Part shown: positions 25,947 to 34,941 of the stretch, piece after piece
Layout: each line of letters begins with the position of its first letter
Numbering within the stretch: the first letter of the stretch is position 1
Assembly (NCBI RefSeq): GCF_005405145.1
Contig: NZ_BJDM01000006.1
Coordinates: 1-64,000 of the forward strand
Reading direction: 5' to 3'
Length of the DNA: 64,000 nucleotides
From: Paucilactobacillus kaifaensis
GTDB taxonomy: Bacteria; Bacillota; Bacilli; Lactobacillales; Lactobacillaceae
Position numbers and translations under genes: made by a program
The notes under the pieces: model-generated
The model's input: the letters and a program-made list of their open reading frames with translations, nothing else
Told to the model about the DNA's origin: nothing
The model's database searches: none

Positions 25947-26777
25947 ATGCCAGAATTACCTGAAGTAGAAACCGTTCGTCGGGGATTGTTGAAGATTGCT
26001 ATTGATCGAAAAATTACTGGAATTGATGTTTTATATGGGAAGACAATCACTAATGATGTTGAGTTTTTTAAACAAGCTTTGATAGGTCAAACAATTGAAA
26101 CAGTTGATCGAAGAGGAAAATATTTACTTTTTCGATTTAGCAATCAATTGACAATGGTCTCTCATTTGAGAATGGAGGGCAAATATTTTAACCTACCTGA
26201 AAATGAGGAACCAAGAAAACACACACACGTTGTCTTTCACTTTGATGATCAAACGAAACTTTGTTACAACGATACCCGTAAATTTGGCCGCATGACGCTA
26301 GTGAAAACTGGTGAAGAAATGCAAGTTGCCGGATTAAAAACTATTGGACCTGAGCCTACTAAATCCAGTTTGACCATTGATTATCTGACAGAAATTATGA
26401 GTAAAAGTCGGCGCGAAATTAAGCCCTTTTTGTTAGATCAGAGTAAGGTGGCTGGTTTAGGTAATATCTATGTTGATGAGGTTCTATGGATGAGCAAGAT
26501 TAATCCGTTAGAGCCGGTGAATCATTTGTCACTAGAACAGGTTATTAATTTGCGCGAAAACATTATCAATGAATTGGCGATAGCAACTAAACACCGTGGG
26601 ACAACAGTACATTCATATACAACTGCATTTGGTCATGCGGGAGAATTTCAAAATCATCTGCACGCCTATGGTAATGCAGGGAAACCATGTGAACGCTGTG
26701 GCACGACGATGTTAAAAATAAAGGTAGCACAGCGTGGTACTACATATTGTCCGCACTGCCAAATTTTAGGTGCTTAA
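25947..26777 (+). CDS. mutM: Formamidopyrimidine-DNA glycosylase
   Basis: Excises oxidised purines such as 8-oxoguanine and nicks the abasic site. After Met removal the protein must begin with catalytic Pro, and the sequence reads MPELPEVETVRRGL, which fixes the start at ATG 25947, preceded by GGAGG. Also seen: the catalytic Lys region GRMTLVKTG, the H2TH motif around SKVAGLGNIYVDEVLW, and a C-terminal zinc finger CERCGTTMLKI...TYCPHCQ. The length is 276 aa. It is downstream of polA by 26 bp, linking lesion excision to gap filling. Confidence 0.96.
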   Translation: MPELPEVETVRRGLLKIAIDRKITGIDVLYGKTITNDVEFFKQALIGQTIETVDRRGKYLLFRFSNQLTMVSHLRMEGKYFNLPENEEPRKHTHVVFHFDDQTKLCYNDTRKFGRMTLVKTGEEMQVAGLKTIGPEPTKSSLTIDYLTEIMSKSRREIKPFLLDQSKVAGLGNIYVDEVLWMSKINPLEPVNHLSLEQVINLRENIINELAIATKHRGTTVHSYTTAFGHAGEFQNHLHAYGNAGKPCERCGTTMLKIKVAQRGTTYCPHCQILGA

Positions 26778-26779
26778 AA

Positions 26780-27379
26780 ATGACCACAATTTTGGGACTA
26801 ACAGGTGGTATTGCAACGGGAAAGTCAACAGTCAGTAATTTTTTGCGAGACAAGCAAATTCCGATTATTGATGCAGACATGATTGCACGTCAGGTAGTTG
26901 AGCCAGGCTCGTCAGGGTTAGATCAAATTGTTCAAGGATTTGGTGTTCAATTTTTAAATGCTGATAACAGTTTGAACCGAAAGAAATTAGGCGAATTAGT
27001 ATTTTCGAAGCACGACCAGTTAAAAAAACTGAATAAGATTATGCAACCACTAATTGCGCGAGAGATTGAAAAACAGTTTGCAGGCTACAAGCAAACTGGT
27101 CATTTGTTAGTGGTTCTTGATGCACCATTGTTGTTTGAACAGCACTATGAAAATATGGTAGATTTAGTCATGGTAGTTGTAACCACACCATCAATTCAAT
27201 TACAGCGTTTAATGGAGCGTGATCAGCTTAGTCAAACAAGTGCTGAAAAAAGAATTGATGCTCAGTGGCCACTAACAGAGAAACAAAAGCGAGCAGATGT
27301 CGTGATTGATAATTCGCATAGTATTAAAGAAACAGAAAAGCAAGTGTTAAACTGGCTTGAAGCTAACCATTTGATTTAA
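26780..27379 (+). CDS. coaE: Dephospho-CoA kinase
   Basis: Last step of coenzyme A synthesis: phosphorylates the 3'-hydroxyl of dephospho-CoA. P-loop GLTGGIATGKST at residues 6-17, DADMIARQVVEPGS for substrate binding, and the LVVLDAPLLFE strand. The length (199 aa) is normal. ATG 26780 lies 2 bp after the mutM stop, with AGGTG inside the mutM end as ribosome-binding site; the longer reading from 26747 is rejected. Confidence 0.95.
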   Translation: MTTILGLTGGIATGKSTVSNFLRDKQIPIIDADMIARQVVEPGSSGLDQIVQGFGVQFLNADNSLNRKKLGELVFSKHDQLKKLNKIMQPLIAREIEKQFAGYKQTGHLLVVLDAPLLFEQHYENMVDLVMVVVTTPSIQLQRLMERDQLSQTSAEKRIDAQWPLTEKQKRADVVIDNSHSIKETEKQVLNWLEANHLI

Positions 27380-27398
27380 TTAAGAGGAAGTGAACTAA

Positions 27399-27866
27399 AT
27401 GCATTGTCCACATTGTCAACATAATAACTCTCGGGTTATTGACAGTCGTCCTTCCGAGGACGGTCGTTCAATTAGACGTCGTCGCGAGTGTGAAAACTGT
27501 GGTTTTCGGTTTACAACATTCGAGCGAGTTGAAGAAACAACGTTGTTAGTTATTAAAAAGGATGGCACTCGTGAAGCGTTTAGCCGGCAAAAAATATTAG
27601 ATGGTATTATTCGCTCGGCCGAAAAACGGCCCGTAAGTATGGAAAAAATCATTCAGACAGTTGATGAAATCGAAAATCAAGTTCGTGGACTGGGTGAAAA
27701 CGAAGTGACTAGCAAGGTAATTGGTGAGTTTGTGATGAACGCACTGAAAGATTTAGATGAAATTTCTTATATTCGCTTTGCGAGTGTTTATCGTCAGTTT
27801 AAAGATATGGATGACTTTATGGCTGAATTGCAAGATGTTATGCAACATGGTCATGAACCAAAATAA
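27399..27866 (+). CDS. nrdR: Transcriptional repressor NrdR
   Basis: Represses ribonucleotide reductase genes according to dATP/ATP level. N-terminal zinc ribbon [15 protein letters not shown]...[12 protein letters not shown] (four cysteines intact), followed by an ATP-cone domain from about residue 49 ([16 protein letters not shown]). The length is 155 aa. It lies between coaE and dnaB, the usual place in Firmicutes. No NrdR boxes or nrd genes were noticed in this window, so its targets are elsewhere. Confidence 0.97.
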   Translation: MHCPHCQHNNSRVIDSRPSEDGRSIRRRRECENCGFRFTTFERVEETTLLVIKKDGTREAFSRQKILDGIIRSAEKRPVSMEKIIQTVDEIENQVRGLGENEVTSKVIGEFVMNALKDLDEISYIRFASVYRQFKDMDDFMAELQDVMQHGHEPK

Positions 27867-27878
27867 GGAGGGGTAAAA

Positions 27879-29252
27879 TTGGTTGATTATAATAATGCAC
27901 TAACACCACAAACTGGTTTTTTAGTTAGCCTATCGAGCCGATTCAGTAATTTTTCTGATGAAGTTTTGATTGATTTTTATCAACCAATTTTAGGCCCACA
28001 AGCGTTGGGGCTGTTTTATGCATTAAAGGCCAACGTTACTAAAAATCCGGTCATTTCTAATCGGATTGCGCATACACATCTGTTAACGCGGTTAAATATT
28101 GATATTAAACAACTATATCAGGCACGGGTTAGACTGGAGGCGTTGGGTCTAGTTCGTTCGTTTGAGACAAGTGATCAGCTGGGGGATGTAGTAGTCTATG
28201 AGCTACAACCAACGTTGACTCCACAGCAATTTATTGACGATGATCTACTGAGTGTTCTATTACTTGAAGCAATTGGTGAGCACAGCTATGATAGCTTAGT
28301 ATCTGATAGTATTGCTTATCAATACGACACTAATAAATTAGAGGCGGTTACTAAGAGTTTTTTTGATTCATATCATATTAATCAAAATGATGTTACTAAG
28401 TTGCCTGATACAATCCGTGAAAGTCGGCAAAAGTTTGTGGTCAGCCAGGCAAATGAGCATGATATTTTGCCACAGTCTGATTTTGATTTTAAGTTGTTAC
28501 TGCAGTTGTTGAGTAGTCAACCAATTGATACTGATAAATTACTTTCTGACCGACAATTAATTGAAAATGAGCATTTAATTTATGGTATTGATGAGCCCCA
28601 AATGGCTCGATTAATCATGCAAGCAACTAGTTTAACTAATAATCAATTAGATGCAAAACAGTTAAAGCGAATTATTTCCGCTAGTTACCAGCAAGTTACG
28701 ACTAACAATAATAATCAACAGTTATCAAATGAGTCGATTCAAGCAGACGAATTAAAACAATTATCAAATAATGAACAGGAATTAATTAAAGCCTGCCAGT
28801 CATATTCACCAATTGAGTTTCTGCAAACACTTATGGTTCAAAAAAATGGGTTTGTCACTAGCGGTGAAGAGTATATCTTAAGAGATTTGATTGGTCGAAA
28901 GTTATTTGCGCCCGGGGTTGTCAATATGCTGATTTATTATGTGTTGCAGGAACGGGGCCAAGCAACATTAACTAAGAATCTGATCGATACTGTTGCAAAT
29001 AGCTGGTCGCAATCTAAAATCAAAACACCAGTTGAAGCATTGAATCAAATTAAGAATCATGGACGAAAAAAGCCAAATAACAAACGTGCTGCTGGTGGTA
29101 GTTATACCAACCGTCGTCAGGTTAAAGAAAAATTACCGGATTGGGCCAAAGAAGACTATCAAAATACGGAACAAAAAGCCACACCAGCGCAGGTTGCGCA
29201 GTTGAAGGCTCAAATTGAAAAGCAAAGAAAGCAACAATCAAGGGAGGGATAA
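27879..29252 (+). CDS. dnaB: Replication initiation and membrane attachment protein DnaB
   Basis: Helicase co-loader of Firmicutes (not the helicase itself), working with DnaD and DnaI to load DnaC helicase at the origin. 457 aa: an N-terminal winged-helix DDBH1 domain, a middle linker, and a C-terminal DDBH2 region around SPIEFLQTL...YVLQERGQATLTKNLIDTVANSW, then a basic Gln-rich tail. The start is TTG 27879 with AAGGAGGGG seven bases upstream. The stop is followed directly by the dnaI start, so the two loader proteins are coupled. Confidence 0.93.
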   Translation: MVDYNNALTPQTGFLVSLSSRFSNFSDEVLIDFYQPILGPQALGLFYALKANVTKNPVISNRIAHTHLLTRLNIDIKQLYQARVRLEALGLVRSFETSDQLGDVVVYELQPTLTPQQFIDDDLLSVLLLEAIGEHSYDSLVSDSIAYQYDTNKLEAVTKSFFDSYHINQNDVTKLPDTIRESRQKFVVSQANEHDILPQSDFDFKLLLQLLSSQPIDTDKLLSDRQLIENEHLIYGIDEPQMARLIMQATSLTNNQLDAKQLKRIISASYQQVTTNNNNQQLSNESIQADELKQLSNNEQELIKACQSYSPIEFLQTLMVQKNGFVTSGEEYILRDLIGRKLFAPGVVNMLIYYVLQERGQATLTKNLIDTVANSWSQSKIKTPVEALNQIKNHGRKKPNNKRAAGGSYTNRRQVKEKLPDWAKEDYQNTEQKATPAQVAQLKAQIEKQRKQQSREG

Positions 29253-30188
29253 TTGGTGGAAAGCGTTAGCGAATCAATAAAAAAATTAATGCAAAACCGT
29301 AATTTTACACCGGAGTATCAAAAGTTGATTGAGCAAGTCTATGCTGATCAAGACGTCCAGTCATTTTTAGAAACTCATCGAAATGAGCTTACTGATACTA
29401 GTATTCAACGTGGTGAGGCCAAGCTTTACGAATTTGTTAACGAGAAATCAAAGATTGCTCGTAACGAAAAGACGTTTGCACCAGGTTATCAACCAACGTT
29501 AGTTTTGAACAATAATCTGATTGATATCTCGTATTTACCAACACAAGAATTACTAGCAAAACAAGCGCAAACTGCCCTTAAACATCGTGTTCGTTCTATT
29601 AGCATGCCCAAGCTTATCAATGAAGCCTCCTTTGATCACTTCGATATGGATAATGCTTCTCGTAATCAGGCATTAATGCTGGCTAACCAATTTGTGGCTG
29701 ACTATCATCAGCAACCAGATAAATTTCATCCTGGACTTTATCTATATGGAAGTTTTGGCGTGGGTAAATCATACTTATTAGGCGCGATTGCCAATGAGTT
29801 GGCCAAATACAATGTTGCTTCAACATTAATTCATTTTCCAAGCTTTGCAGTGGAAATGAAAAATGCTATTGGTGACAATAATGCTGGCAGCAAAATCGAA
29901 TCGATTAAAAAATCACCAATCCTAATGCTAGACGATATTGGAGCAGATGCAATGTCAGCTTGGATTCGTGATGATGTATTGGGAGTGATTTTAGAGTATC
30001 GAATGCAAGCTGAATTACCAACTTTTTTCAGCTCCAATTTTTCAATGGTTGATTTTGAAAATGAACACTTGGCGGTTAATCAGCGAGGAGATGTTGAACC
30101 ATTGAAAGCCAAACGAATCATGGAGCGAGTTAGATTCTTGGCTCGTGAAGTCACCATGACTGGAGAAAATCGTCGGCCAAAGGCTTAA
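29253..30188 (+). CDS. dnaI: Primosomal helicase loader DnaI
   Basis: AAA+ ATPase that loads replicative helicase. A 311-aa protein with an N-terminal helicase-interacting domain (1-130) and an AAA+ domain with Walker A GSFGVGKSYLLGAI and Walker B ILMLDDIGAD; ERVRFLAREV near the end is the sensor region. The N-terminal domain normally carries a zinc-binding Cys/His set in Bacillus; no cysteines are seen here, which is common in lactobacilli. The start may be TTG 29253 or GTG 29256; AGGGAGGG upstream favours the GTG slightly. Last gene of the polA-dnaI group. Confidence 0.93.
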   Translation: MVESVSESIKKLMQNRNFTPEYQKLIEQVYADQDVQSFLETHRNELTDTSIQRGEAKLYEFVNEKSKIARNEKTFAPGYQPTLVLNNNLIDISYLPTQELLAKQAQTALKHRVRSISMPKLINEASFDHFDMDNASRNQALMLANQFVADYHQQPDKFHPGLYLYGSFGVGKSYLLGAIANELAKYNVASTLIHFPSFAVEMKNAIGDNNAGSKIESIKKSPILMLDDIGADAMSAWIRDDVLGVILEYRMQAELPTFFSSNFSMVDFENEHLAVNQRGDVEPLKAKRIMERVRFLAREVTMTGENRRPKA

Positions 30189-30232
30189 AAACGTGATTTG
30201 GATTTATACGGTTTGGATGAACAGCTTTTCAG

Positions 30233-30262
30233 GCGTGTGTTTCTTAGCTCACACTTTTATTT
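30233..30262 (+). terminator. Weak terminator after dnaI
   Basis: GTGTG / CACAC with a 10-nt loop, then TTTTATTT. The stem is short, so efficiency is doubtful. It directly abuts the -35 of the infC promoter. Confidence 0.35.
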
Positions 30263-30289
30263 GACAAGAATCAATTACTTTGATATATT
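30261..30289 (+). promoter_or_regulatory. Strong promoter of infC-rpmI-rplT
   Basis: Perfect TTGACA at 30261-30266, 17-bp spacer, TATATT at 30284-30289 with TGA before it. It fits a highly expressed translation operon. Confidence 0.85.
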
Positions 30290-30295
30290 ATACAG

Positions 30296-30419
30296 GTTGA
30301 AAGATTAAGCAGAAGCACCCGCTTCTCGCCTTAGTGATTTGGATTGCTGGGCTTACGAGATTAATGAGTAGTTCTTGATAGAATTACTAGTAGCGGGGTG
30401 CGTGTGCACCTCGCTTTTT
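30296..30419 (+). promoter_or_regulatory. L20-type leader with transcription attenuator
   Basis: A transcribed leader between the infC promoter and infC. It ends in a terminator: GCGGGGTGC / GCACCTCGC (30393-30401 with 30406-30414, one G-U), loop GTGT, TTTTT. An upstream segment GCACCCGCT (30315-30323) is complementary to the left arm AGCGGGGTGC (30392-30401) apart from one bulged G, so it could form an antiterminator. A competing local hairpin AGAAGC-ACCC-GCTTCT (30311-30326) would release the terminator. This matches the known autoregulation of infC-rpmI-rplT by L20 in Firmicutes. Whether it fits the Rfam L20-leader model needs a covariance search. Confidence 0.75.
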
Positions 30420-30457
30420 GCTATATCTTTCGCCAATAAATTTGGAGGTGTGTTGCC

Positions 30458-30979
30458 ATAGCTCAAGATATGATGGTCAATGACGGAATTCGTGCTCGTG
30501 AATTAAGGTTAATTGATGCCGATGGTAATCAATTAGGTGTTAAGTCCAAGCAAGAAGCGTTGCAAATGGCCGACGATGCTGAATTAGACCTTGTGTTAGT
30601 TGCTCCGAAAGCTAAACCACCGGTTGCCAGAATTATGGATTACGGTAAGTACCGGTTTGAGTTGCAAAAAAAGCAGCGAGAAGCTCGGAAGAAACAAAAA
30701 GTTATTTCAGTAAAAGAAGTTCGTTTGAGCCCAACAATTGATACAAATGATTTTAATACTAAACTGAAGAATGCACGTAAGTTCTTGAGTAAGGGTGATA
30801 AAGTTCGTGTATCAATTCGTTTCAAAGGCCGCGCAATTACTCACAAGGATATTGGGAGAAATGTGCTAAATCAGATGGCTTCTGAAACAAAGGATATTGC
30901 TGCAGTAGAGCAGTATCCCAAAATGGAAGGTCGGAGTATGTTTTTAGTACTTGCTCCAACTGCCGATAATGCAAAATAA
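30458..30979 (+). CDS. infC: Translation initiation factor IF-3
   Basis: Binds the 30S subunit, prevents premature 50S joining and checks start-codon pairing. 173 aa: N-domain [15 protein letters not shown], a linker, and a C-domain with [15 protein letters not shown]. The start is taken as ATA at 30458 (ATA GCT CAA GAT ATG ATG): GGAGG at 30444-30448 lies 9 bases before it, whereas the first in-frame ATG (30470) is 21 bases away. Non-AUG starts in infC are known to permit autoregulation, because IF-3 itself rejects them. The ATG at 30470 would remove only four residues, so the start is an inference. Cotranscribed with rpmI and rplT. Confidence 0.93.
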   Translation: MAQDMMVNDGIRARELRLIDADGNQLGVKSKQEALQMADDAELDLVLVAPKAKPPVARIMDYGKYRFELQKKQREARKKQKVISVKEVRLSPTIDTNDFNTKLKNARKFLSKGDKVRVSIRFKGRAITHKDIGRNVLNQMASETKDIAAVEQYPKMEGRSMFLVLAPTADNAK

Positions 30980-31003
30980 TGATGAGAAAGTAGGATAATT
31001 GTT

Positions 31004-31201
31004 ATGCCAAAGATGAAAACAAACCGCGCTGCTGCAAAGCGTTTTAAGCGAACTGCAAATGGTGGATTTAAGAGTGCTAATGCTTATACAAGTCACCGTT
31101 TCCATGGTAAGACTAAGAAACAACGTCGCCAATTACGTGGATTAAGCATGATGGATAAAACAAACGTTAAGCGTTACAAGAAGTTACTATTAACTAAGTA
31201 A
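31004..31201 (+). CDS. rpmI: 50S ribosomal protein L35
   Basis: Small basic component of the large ribosomal subunit, 65 aa. The sequence begins [20 protein letters not shown] and has the family-typical [17 protein letters not shown], full length. It sits 24 bp after infC and 37 bp before rplT in the standard infC-rpmI-rplT operon, and is therefore under the upstream leader. Confidence 0.98.
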   Translation: MPKMKTNRAAAKRFKRTANGGFKSANAYTSHRFHGKTKKQRRQLRGLSMMDKTNVKRYKKLLLTK

Positions 31202-31238
31202 TTAAAACATTTTAAGAGAAACGTAGGAGGGTACCACA

Positions 31239-31592
31239 ATGCGAGTTAAAGGTGGAACAGTTACACGCGCACGGCGCAAAAAGGTTTTAAAATTAGCAAA
31301 GGGTTATCGTGGGTCAAAGCACCGTTTATTTAAAACAGCTAAAGACCAGGTAATGAAGTCATATGTTTATGCTTTTAGAGATCGTAAAACAAACAAGCGT
31401 AACTATCGTCAACTTTGGATTACTCGAATCAATGCAGCTGCACGGTTGAATGATATTAGCTACAGCAAGTTAATGCATGGTTTGAAGTTGGCTAACATTA
31501 ACATGAATCGTAAGATGTTAGCTGAATTGGCTGTCAGTGATGCTGCTGGTTTTACAGCATTAGTTGACGCAGCTAAAAAAGCAAGCAAATAG
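31239..31592 (+). CDS. rplT: 50S ribosomal protein L20
   Basis: Binds 23S rRNA early in 50S assembly and represses its own operon through the leader. 117 aa with basic N-terminal extension [24 protein letters not shown] and globular domain [21 protein letters not shown], normal length. Preceded by AGGAGGG. Last gene of the operon; a terminator follows within 12 bp. Confidence 0.98.
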   Translation: MRVKGGTVTRARRKKVLKLAKGYRGSKHRLFKTAKDQVMKSYVYAFRDRKTNKRNYRQLWITRINAAARLNDISYSKLMHGLKLANINMNRKMLAELAVSDAAGFTALVDAAKKASK

Positions 31593-31603
31593 TAATTAAG
31601 TTG

Positions 31604-31645
31604 AAGATTGGAGCAAATACTTTTTGTTCTAATCTTTATTTTTTT
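31604..31645 (+). terminator. Terminator after rplT
   Basis: 14-bp stem AAGATTGGAGCAAA / TTTGTTCTAATCTT with two G-U pairs, 5-nt loop, T-rich tail. Confidence 0.85.
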
Positions 31646-31720
31646 GAATAAAAAATTAAAATGATATGCTAAACTACTAGGTAGTGAAAGTACGGTATAT
31701 TTGGTTAATGGGGGAAAAAG

Positions 31721-32251
31721 ATGCTGAGGGAATTTAAACCAACATGGATGATCAATTCGGTCTATTCAATTGCACCGCAACAGTTAAAACAACAAGGAAT
31801 TCGAGCTGTGTTTACTGACTTGGATAATACCTTGATTGCATGGAATAATCCTGATGGAACCCCCGAACTTAAACAATGGATGCAGTCGTTAGAAGAGGCT
31901 GATATTCCATTAATTGTGATTTCTAACAATAATTATGAACGAGTAAAACGAGCTGTAGAACCGTTAGCCTTGCCATTTATTTCGCGGGCATTAAAGCCAT
32001 TAGGTTTTGGAATCAAACGAGCAACTCGTAAGTTGGGTTTAAAACCGCATGAAGTTGTAATGGTTGGTGACCAGTTATTAACTGACATGGTTGCTGCTAA
32101 TCAGGCGGGTGTCTACAGCATTTTAGTTAAACCTTTGATTGAAACTGATGCGTGGAATACGCGCATCAATCGTTTTTTTGAACGGTATGTGATGAAGCAA
32201 TTACTGGTGCAATACCCAATGTTGCAGTGGCAGGAGGAATTGAATGACTGA
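31721..32251 (+). CDS. yqeG: HAD-superfamily phosphatase YqeG
   Basis: Class III HAD phosphatase of the YqeG family, 176 aa. Catalytic motif I DLDNT (in VFTDLDNTLIAW), motif II VISNN, motif III/IV MVGDQLLTDMVAANQAG. The family resembles mitochondrial phosphatidylglycerophosphatase, so PGP phosphatase activity is possible but not established here. It begins the ribosome-assembly/NAD cluster; its last 8 bp overlap yqeH. Preceded by GGGGGA. Confidence 0.92.
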   Translation: MLREFKPTWMINSVYSIAPQQLKQQGIRAVFTDLDNTLIAWNNPDGTPELKQWMQSLEEADIPLIVISNNNYERVKRAVEPLALPFISRALKPLGFGIKRATRKLGLKPHEVVMVGDQLLTDMVAANQAGVYSILVKPLIETDAWNTRINRFFERYVMKQLLVQYPMLQWQEELND

Positions 32252-33368
32252 AGTTGCAAAGAATGAAACGTTAATTTGTATTGGCTGTGGTGCAACCATC
32301 CAAAGTGATGATCCACAAGCAATCGGGTATACTCCCCAATCAGCAATCAAAAAAGGGTTGGAAAATGACGAATTATACTGTCAGCGTTGTTTTAGACTGC
32401 GTCATTATAATGAAATCGCACCAGTTTCTTTAACTGACGACGATTTTTTACGGTTATTAAACCAAATTAGGGATGCCAACGCATTAATTGTTTATGTGGT
32501 TGATATTTTCGATTTCAATGGTAGTATCATTCCTGGGTTGCACCGATTTGTTGGCGATAATCCTGTATTACTGGTAGGAAATAAGGAAGATTTGCTACCA
32601 CAATCTTTGCGTCGAACCAAATTAACGGATTGGATGCGACAACAGGCTAATCTGAATGGAATTCATCCTGAGGCTGTAGCGCTTGTTTCTGCTAAGAAAA
32701 ATCATCAGATTGAAAGTTTACTTGAATTGATTGAAAAAAGACGACAAAATAGGGACGTTTACGTCGTTGGTGTGACTAATGTTGGTAAATCAACGCTAAT
32801 CAATCAAATTATTAAGCAAACTACTGGTGTTAAGGAACTGATCACTACTTCTCGCTTTCCGGGAACAACGCTAGATAAAATCCAAATACCGCTAGATGAC
32901 GGCCATGAGCTTATTGACACACCAGGGATTATCCACCCTGATCAAATGGCTCACGTTTTATCAGCAAAGGCATTAAAAATTGTTGCTCCACAAAAAGAAA
33001 TCAAGCCACGAACCTTTCAATTAGATGAACAACAGACCATTTTTTTAGGTGGGGTAGCCCGCTTTGATTATGAATATGGTCCTAAAAAGGGAGTGGTTGC
33101 TTATTTTGAAAACAACCTTAATTTACATCGAACCAAGTTAAGTAATGCGGATGCCTTTTATGAAAAACATTTAGGGGGGCTGCTAACGCCACCTTCTGTT
33201 GATGAAAAGGATTCGTTCCCGGAACTTGAACGACATGAATTTCATATTGATGATAAAAGTGATGTTGTGATCGAAGGTTTAGGATGGGTAACGGTGCCTG
33301 CAGGGTCAACCGTTGCTGCTTTTGCGCCTAAGGGAGTTTCAGTAGTTGTCCGCCGAGCAATGATTTAG
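32244..33368 (+). CDS. yqeH: Ribosome-biogenesis GTPase YqeH
   Basis: Circularly permuted GTPase needed for 30S subunit assembly. An N-terminal zinc finger uses C12, C15, C46 and C49 (CIGC...CQRC). The G motifs then come in permuted order: G4 NKED, G5 SAKK, G1 GVTNVGKST, G3 DTPG. The C-terminal domain probably binds RNA or protein. The length (374 aa) is typical. It overlaps yqeG by 8 bp and is followed by yhbY, another ribosome-assembly factor. Confidence 0.95.
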   Translation: MTEVAKNETLICIGCGATIQSDDPQAIGYTPQSAIKKGLENDELYCQRCFRLRHYNEIAPVSLTDDDFLRLLNQIRDANALIVYVVDIFDFNGSIIPGLHRFVGDNPVLLVGNKEDLLPQSLRRTKLTDWMRQQANLNGIHPEAVALVSAKKNHQIESLLELIEKRRQNRDVYVVGVTNVGKSTLINQIIKQTTGVKELITTSRFPGTTLDKIQIPLDDGHELIDTPGIIHPDQMAHVLSAKALKIVAPQKEIKPRTFQLDEQQTIFLGGVARFDYEYGPKKGVVAYFENNLNLHRTKLSNADAFYEKHLGGLLTPPSVDEKDSFPELERHEFHIDDKSDVVIEGLGWVTVPAGSTVAAFAPKGVSVVVRRAMI

Positions 33369-33383
33369 AAAACGAGGAAATTA

Positions 33384-33695
33384 ATGGAATTAAGAGGAAA
33401 ACAAAAACGTTTCTTACGTGCCCAGGCGCATTCATTGCGTCCTATGTTTTCAGTTGGTAAAGAAGGCCTAACAGAAAATTGGTTGAACCAGTTGAGTGGC
33501 GCGTTAGATAAGCGTGAATTAATCAAAGTTAATATTCTGCAAAATGCAGATGTAACTACAAAACAAGTTCAACAGTTTATCGAAGACAATACTAATATTC
33601 AAGTAGTTCAAGTGATTGGCCATGTATTAGTTCTATTTATGGTTTCTCACGACGAATCAATGCGGCGCCTGTCAGAAACAGTAAGCGCAATTTGA
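33384..33695 (+). CDS. yhbY: CRM-domain RNA-binding protein YhbY
   Basis: Small basic RNA-binding protein of 103 aa with the CRM fold: LRGKQKRFLRAQAHSLRPMFSVGKEGLT and the GxxG loop, and GHVLVLF in the last strand. Family members associate with pre-50S particles. It lies between yqeH and nadD, 15 bp after the former, as in other Firmicutes. Confidence 0.94.
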   Translation: MELRGKQKRFLRAQAHSLRPMFSVGKEGLTENWLNQLSGALDKRELIKVNILQNADVTTKQVQQFIEDNTNIQVVQVIGHVLVLFMVSHDESMRRLSETVSAI

Positions 33696-33707
33696 GGAAG
33701 TGATTTT

Positions 33708-34340
33708 TTGCAAAAGACTACTACTAGCACAAATACACAGACGGTGACACAGACTGAAACTCAAGGGCATAAGCGAAGAATTGGCCTATATGGTGGCACC
33801 TTTAATCCAATTCATACCAGCCATTTAATTGTTGCCGATCAGGTTGGTAATGCTCTTGGTCTAGATGAAGTTTTGTTCTTACCTGATGTTATTCCACCAC
33901 ATGTTGACCAAAAAAGTACAATCGAACCGCAATTAAGAATTGATATGATTCAATTAGCAATTGAGGGTAATCCATTATTTGGAATTGAACTAGCTGAAGT
34001 TAAGCGTGGTGGAATTAGCTATACTTTTGATACGATAGCAGAGCTCAAACAGGCTCATCCTGAAAATGACTATTATTTTATCATTGGCGGCGATATGGTT
34101 GAGTATCTGCCTAAATGGCATCGCATTGATGAACTAGCGAAAATGATCACCTTTGTTGGTGTAAGAAGACCAGGTTACCAACCTAAAAGTAAGTACCCAG
34201 TAATTTGGGTTGATGCACCGTTGATTGATATTAGTTCGACTGATATCAGAAATAGGGTTCAATGTGGTCAATCGATCCGCTATCTGGTTCCTGATAAGGT
34301 AGCAACTTTTATAAAGGAGCATCGGTTATATCTTGAGTAA
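33708..34340 (+). CDS. nadD: Nicotinate-nucleotide adenylyltransferase
   Basis: Makes nicotinate adenine dinucleotide from NaMN and ATP in NAD synthesis. The nucleotidyltransferase signature GLYGGTFNPIHTSHL is at about 28-42, and ISSTDIRNR is near the C-terminus. The start is TTG 33708 with GAGGAAGTG upstream, giving an unusual 25-residue Thr/Gln-rich N-terminal extension before the catalytic domain; no internal Met offers a shorter start. The length is 210 aa. It overlaps yqeK by 8 bp. Confidence 0.95.
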   Translation: MQKTTTSTNTQTVTQTETQGHKRRIGLYGGTFNPIHTSHLIVADQVGNALGLDEVLFLPDVIPPHVDQKSTIEPQLRIDMIQLAIEGNPLFGIELAEVKRGGISYTFDTIAELKQAHPENDYYFIIGGDMVEYLPKWHRIDELAKMITFVGVRRPGYQPKSKYPVIWVDAPLIDISSTDIRNRVQCGQSIRYLVPDKVATFIKEHRLYLE

Positions 34341-34941
34341 AGAGTTAATATATCAACAACATTTTCTTCCTAGTAGTCGAGCAGAATTAGTTGACGTTTT
34401 GCAGCATACACTGACTAAAACCAGATTTGAGCATGTCTTACGAGTTGAACAAACAGCTCTGCAGTTGGCGTTGCAAAATGATGTCAGTCTGGAAAAGGCT
34501 AGTATTGCGGGCTTAACCCATGATTATGCTAAGCAACGCCCCAATCAGGATTTTATTAAAGTGATTCAAGAAAATAAGATGGATCCTGATTTACTAAATT
34601 ATGGTAATGCAATTTGGCATGGAGTGGTTGGTGCTGAGTTGGTCAAACAAGAGCTGCATGTGTGGGATGAAGATATTTTAAATGCTATTCGACACCATAC
34701 CACGGGAGCCCAGGTAATGAGCAAGTTGGAGCAAGTTATTTATATGGCAGATTATATTGAACCAGGTCGCGATTTTCCTGGTGTGGTTGAAGCCCGTCAA
34801 ATTACCCAAGCAAGTTTGAGTGCTGGAGTAGCTTACCAAACGAAACAAACATTGCAGTATTTGATTGAACATGATAAAGCGGTATACCCTAAAACAATTG
34901 CAACTTATAATGCATGGGTTGCAACTAATGGAGGCAATTAA
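34333..34941 (+). CDS. yqeK: HD-domain hydrolase YqeK (Ap4A hydrolase family)
   Basis: Metal-dependent HD phosphohydrolase of 202 aa; characterised relatives cleave diadenosine tetraphosphate symmetrically to two ADP. Seen: RFEHVLRVEQTA, AGLTHDYAK (HD pair), WHGVVGAEL, and IRHHTTG. The start is TTG 34333 inside the end of nadD. Its overlap with both nadD and rsfS (single base) indicates strict cotranscription. Confidence 0.92.
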   Translation: MSKELIYQQHFLPSSRAELVDVLQHTLTKTRFEHVLRVEQTALQLALQNDVSLEKASIAGLTHDYAKQRPNQDFIKVIQENKMDPDLLNYGNAIWHGVVGAELVKQELHVWDEDILNAIRHHTTGAQVMSKLEQVIYMADYIEPGRDFPGVVEARQITQASLSAGVAYQTKQTLQYLIEHDKAVYPKTIATYNAWVATNGGN

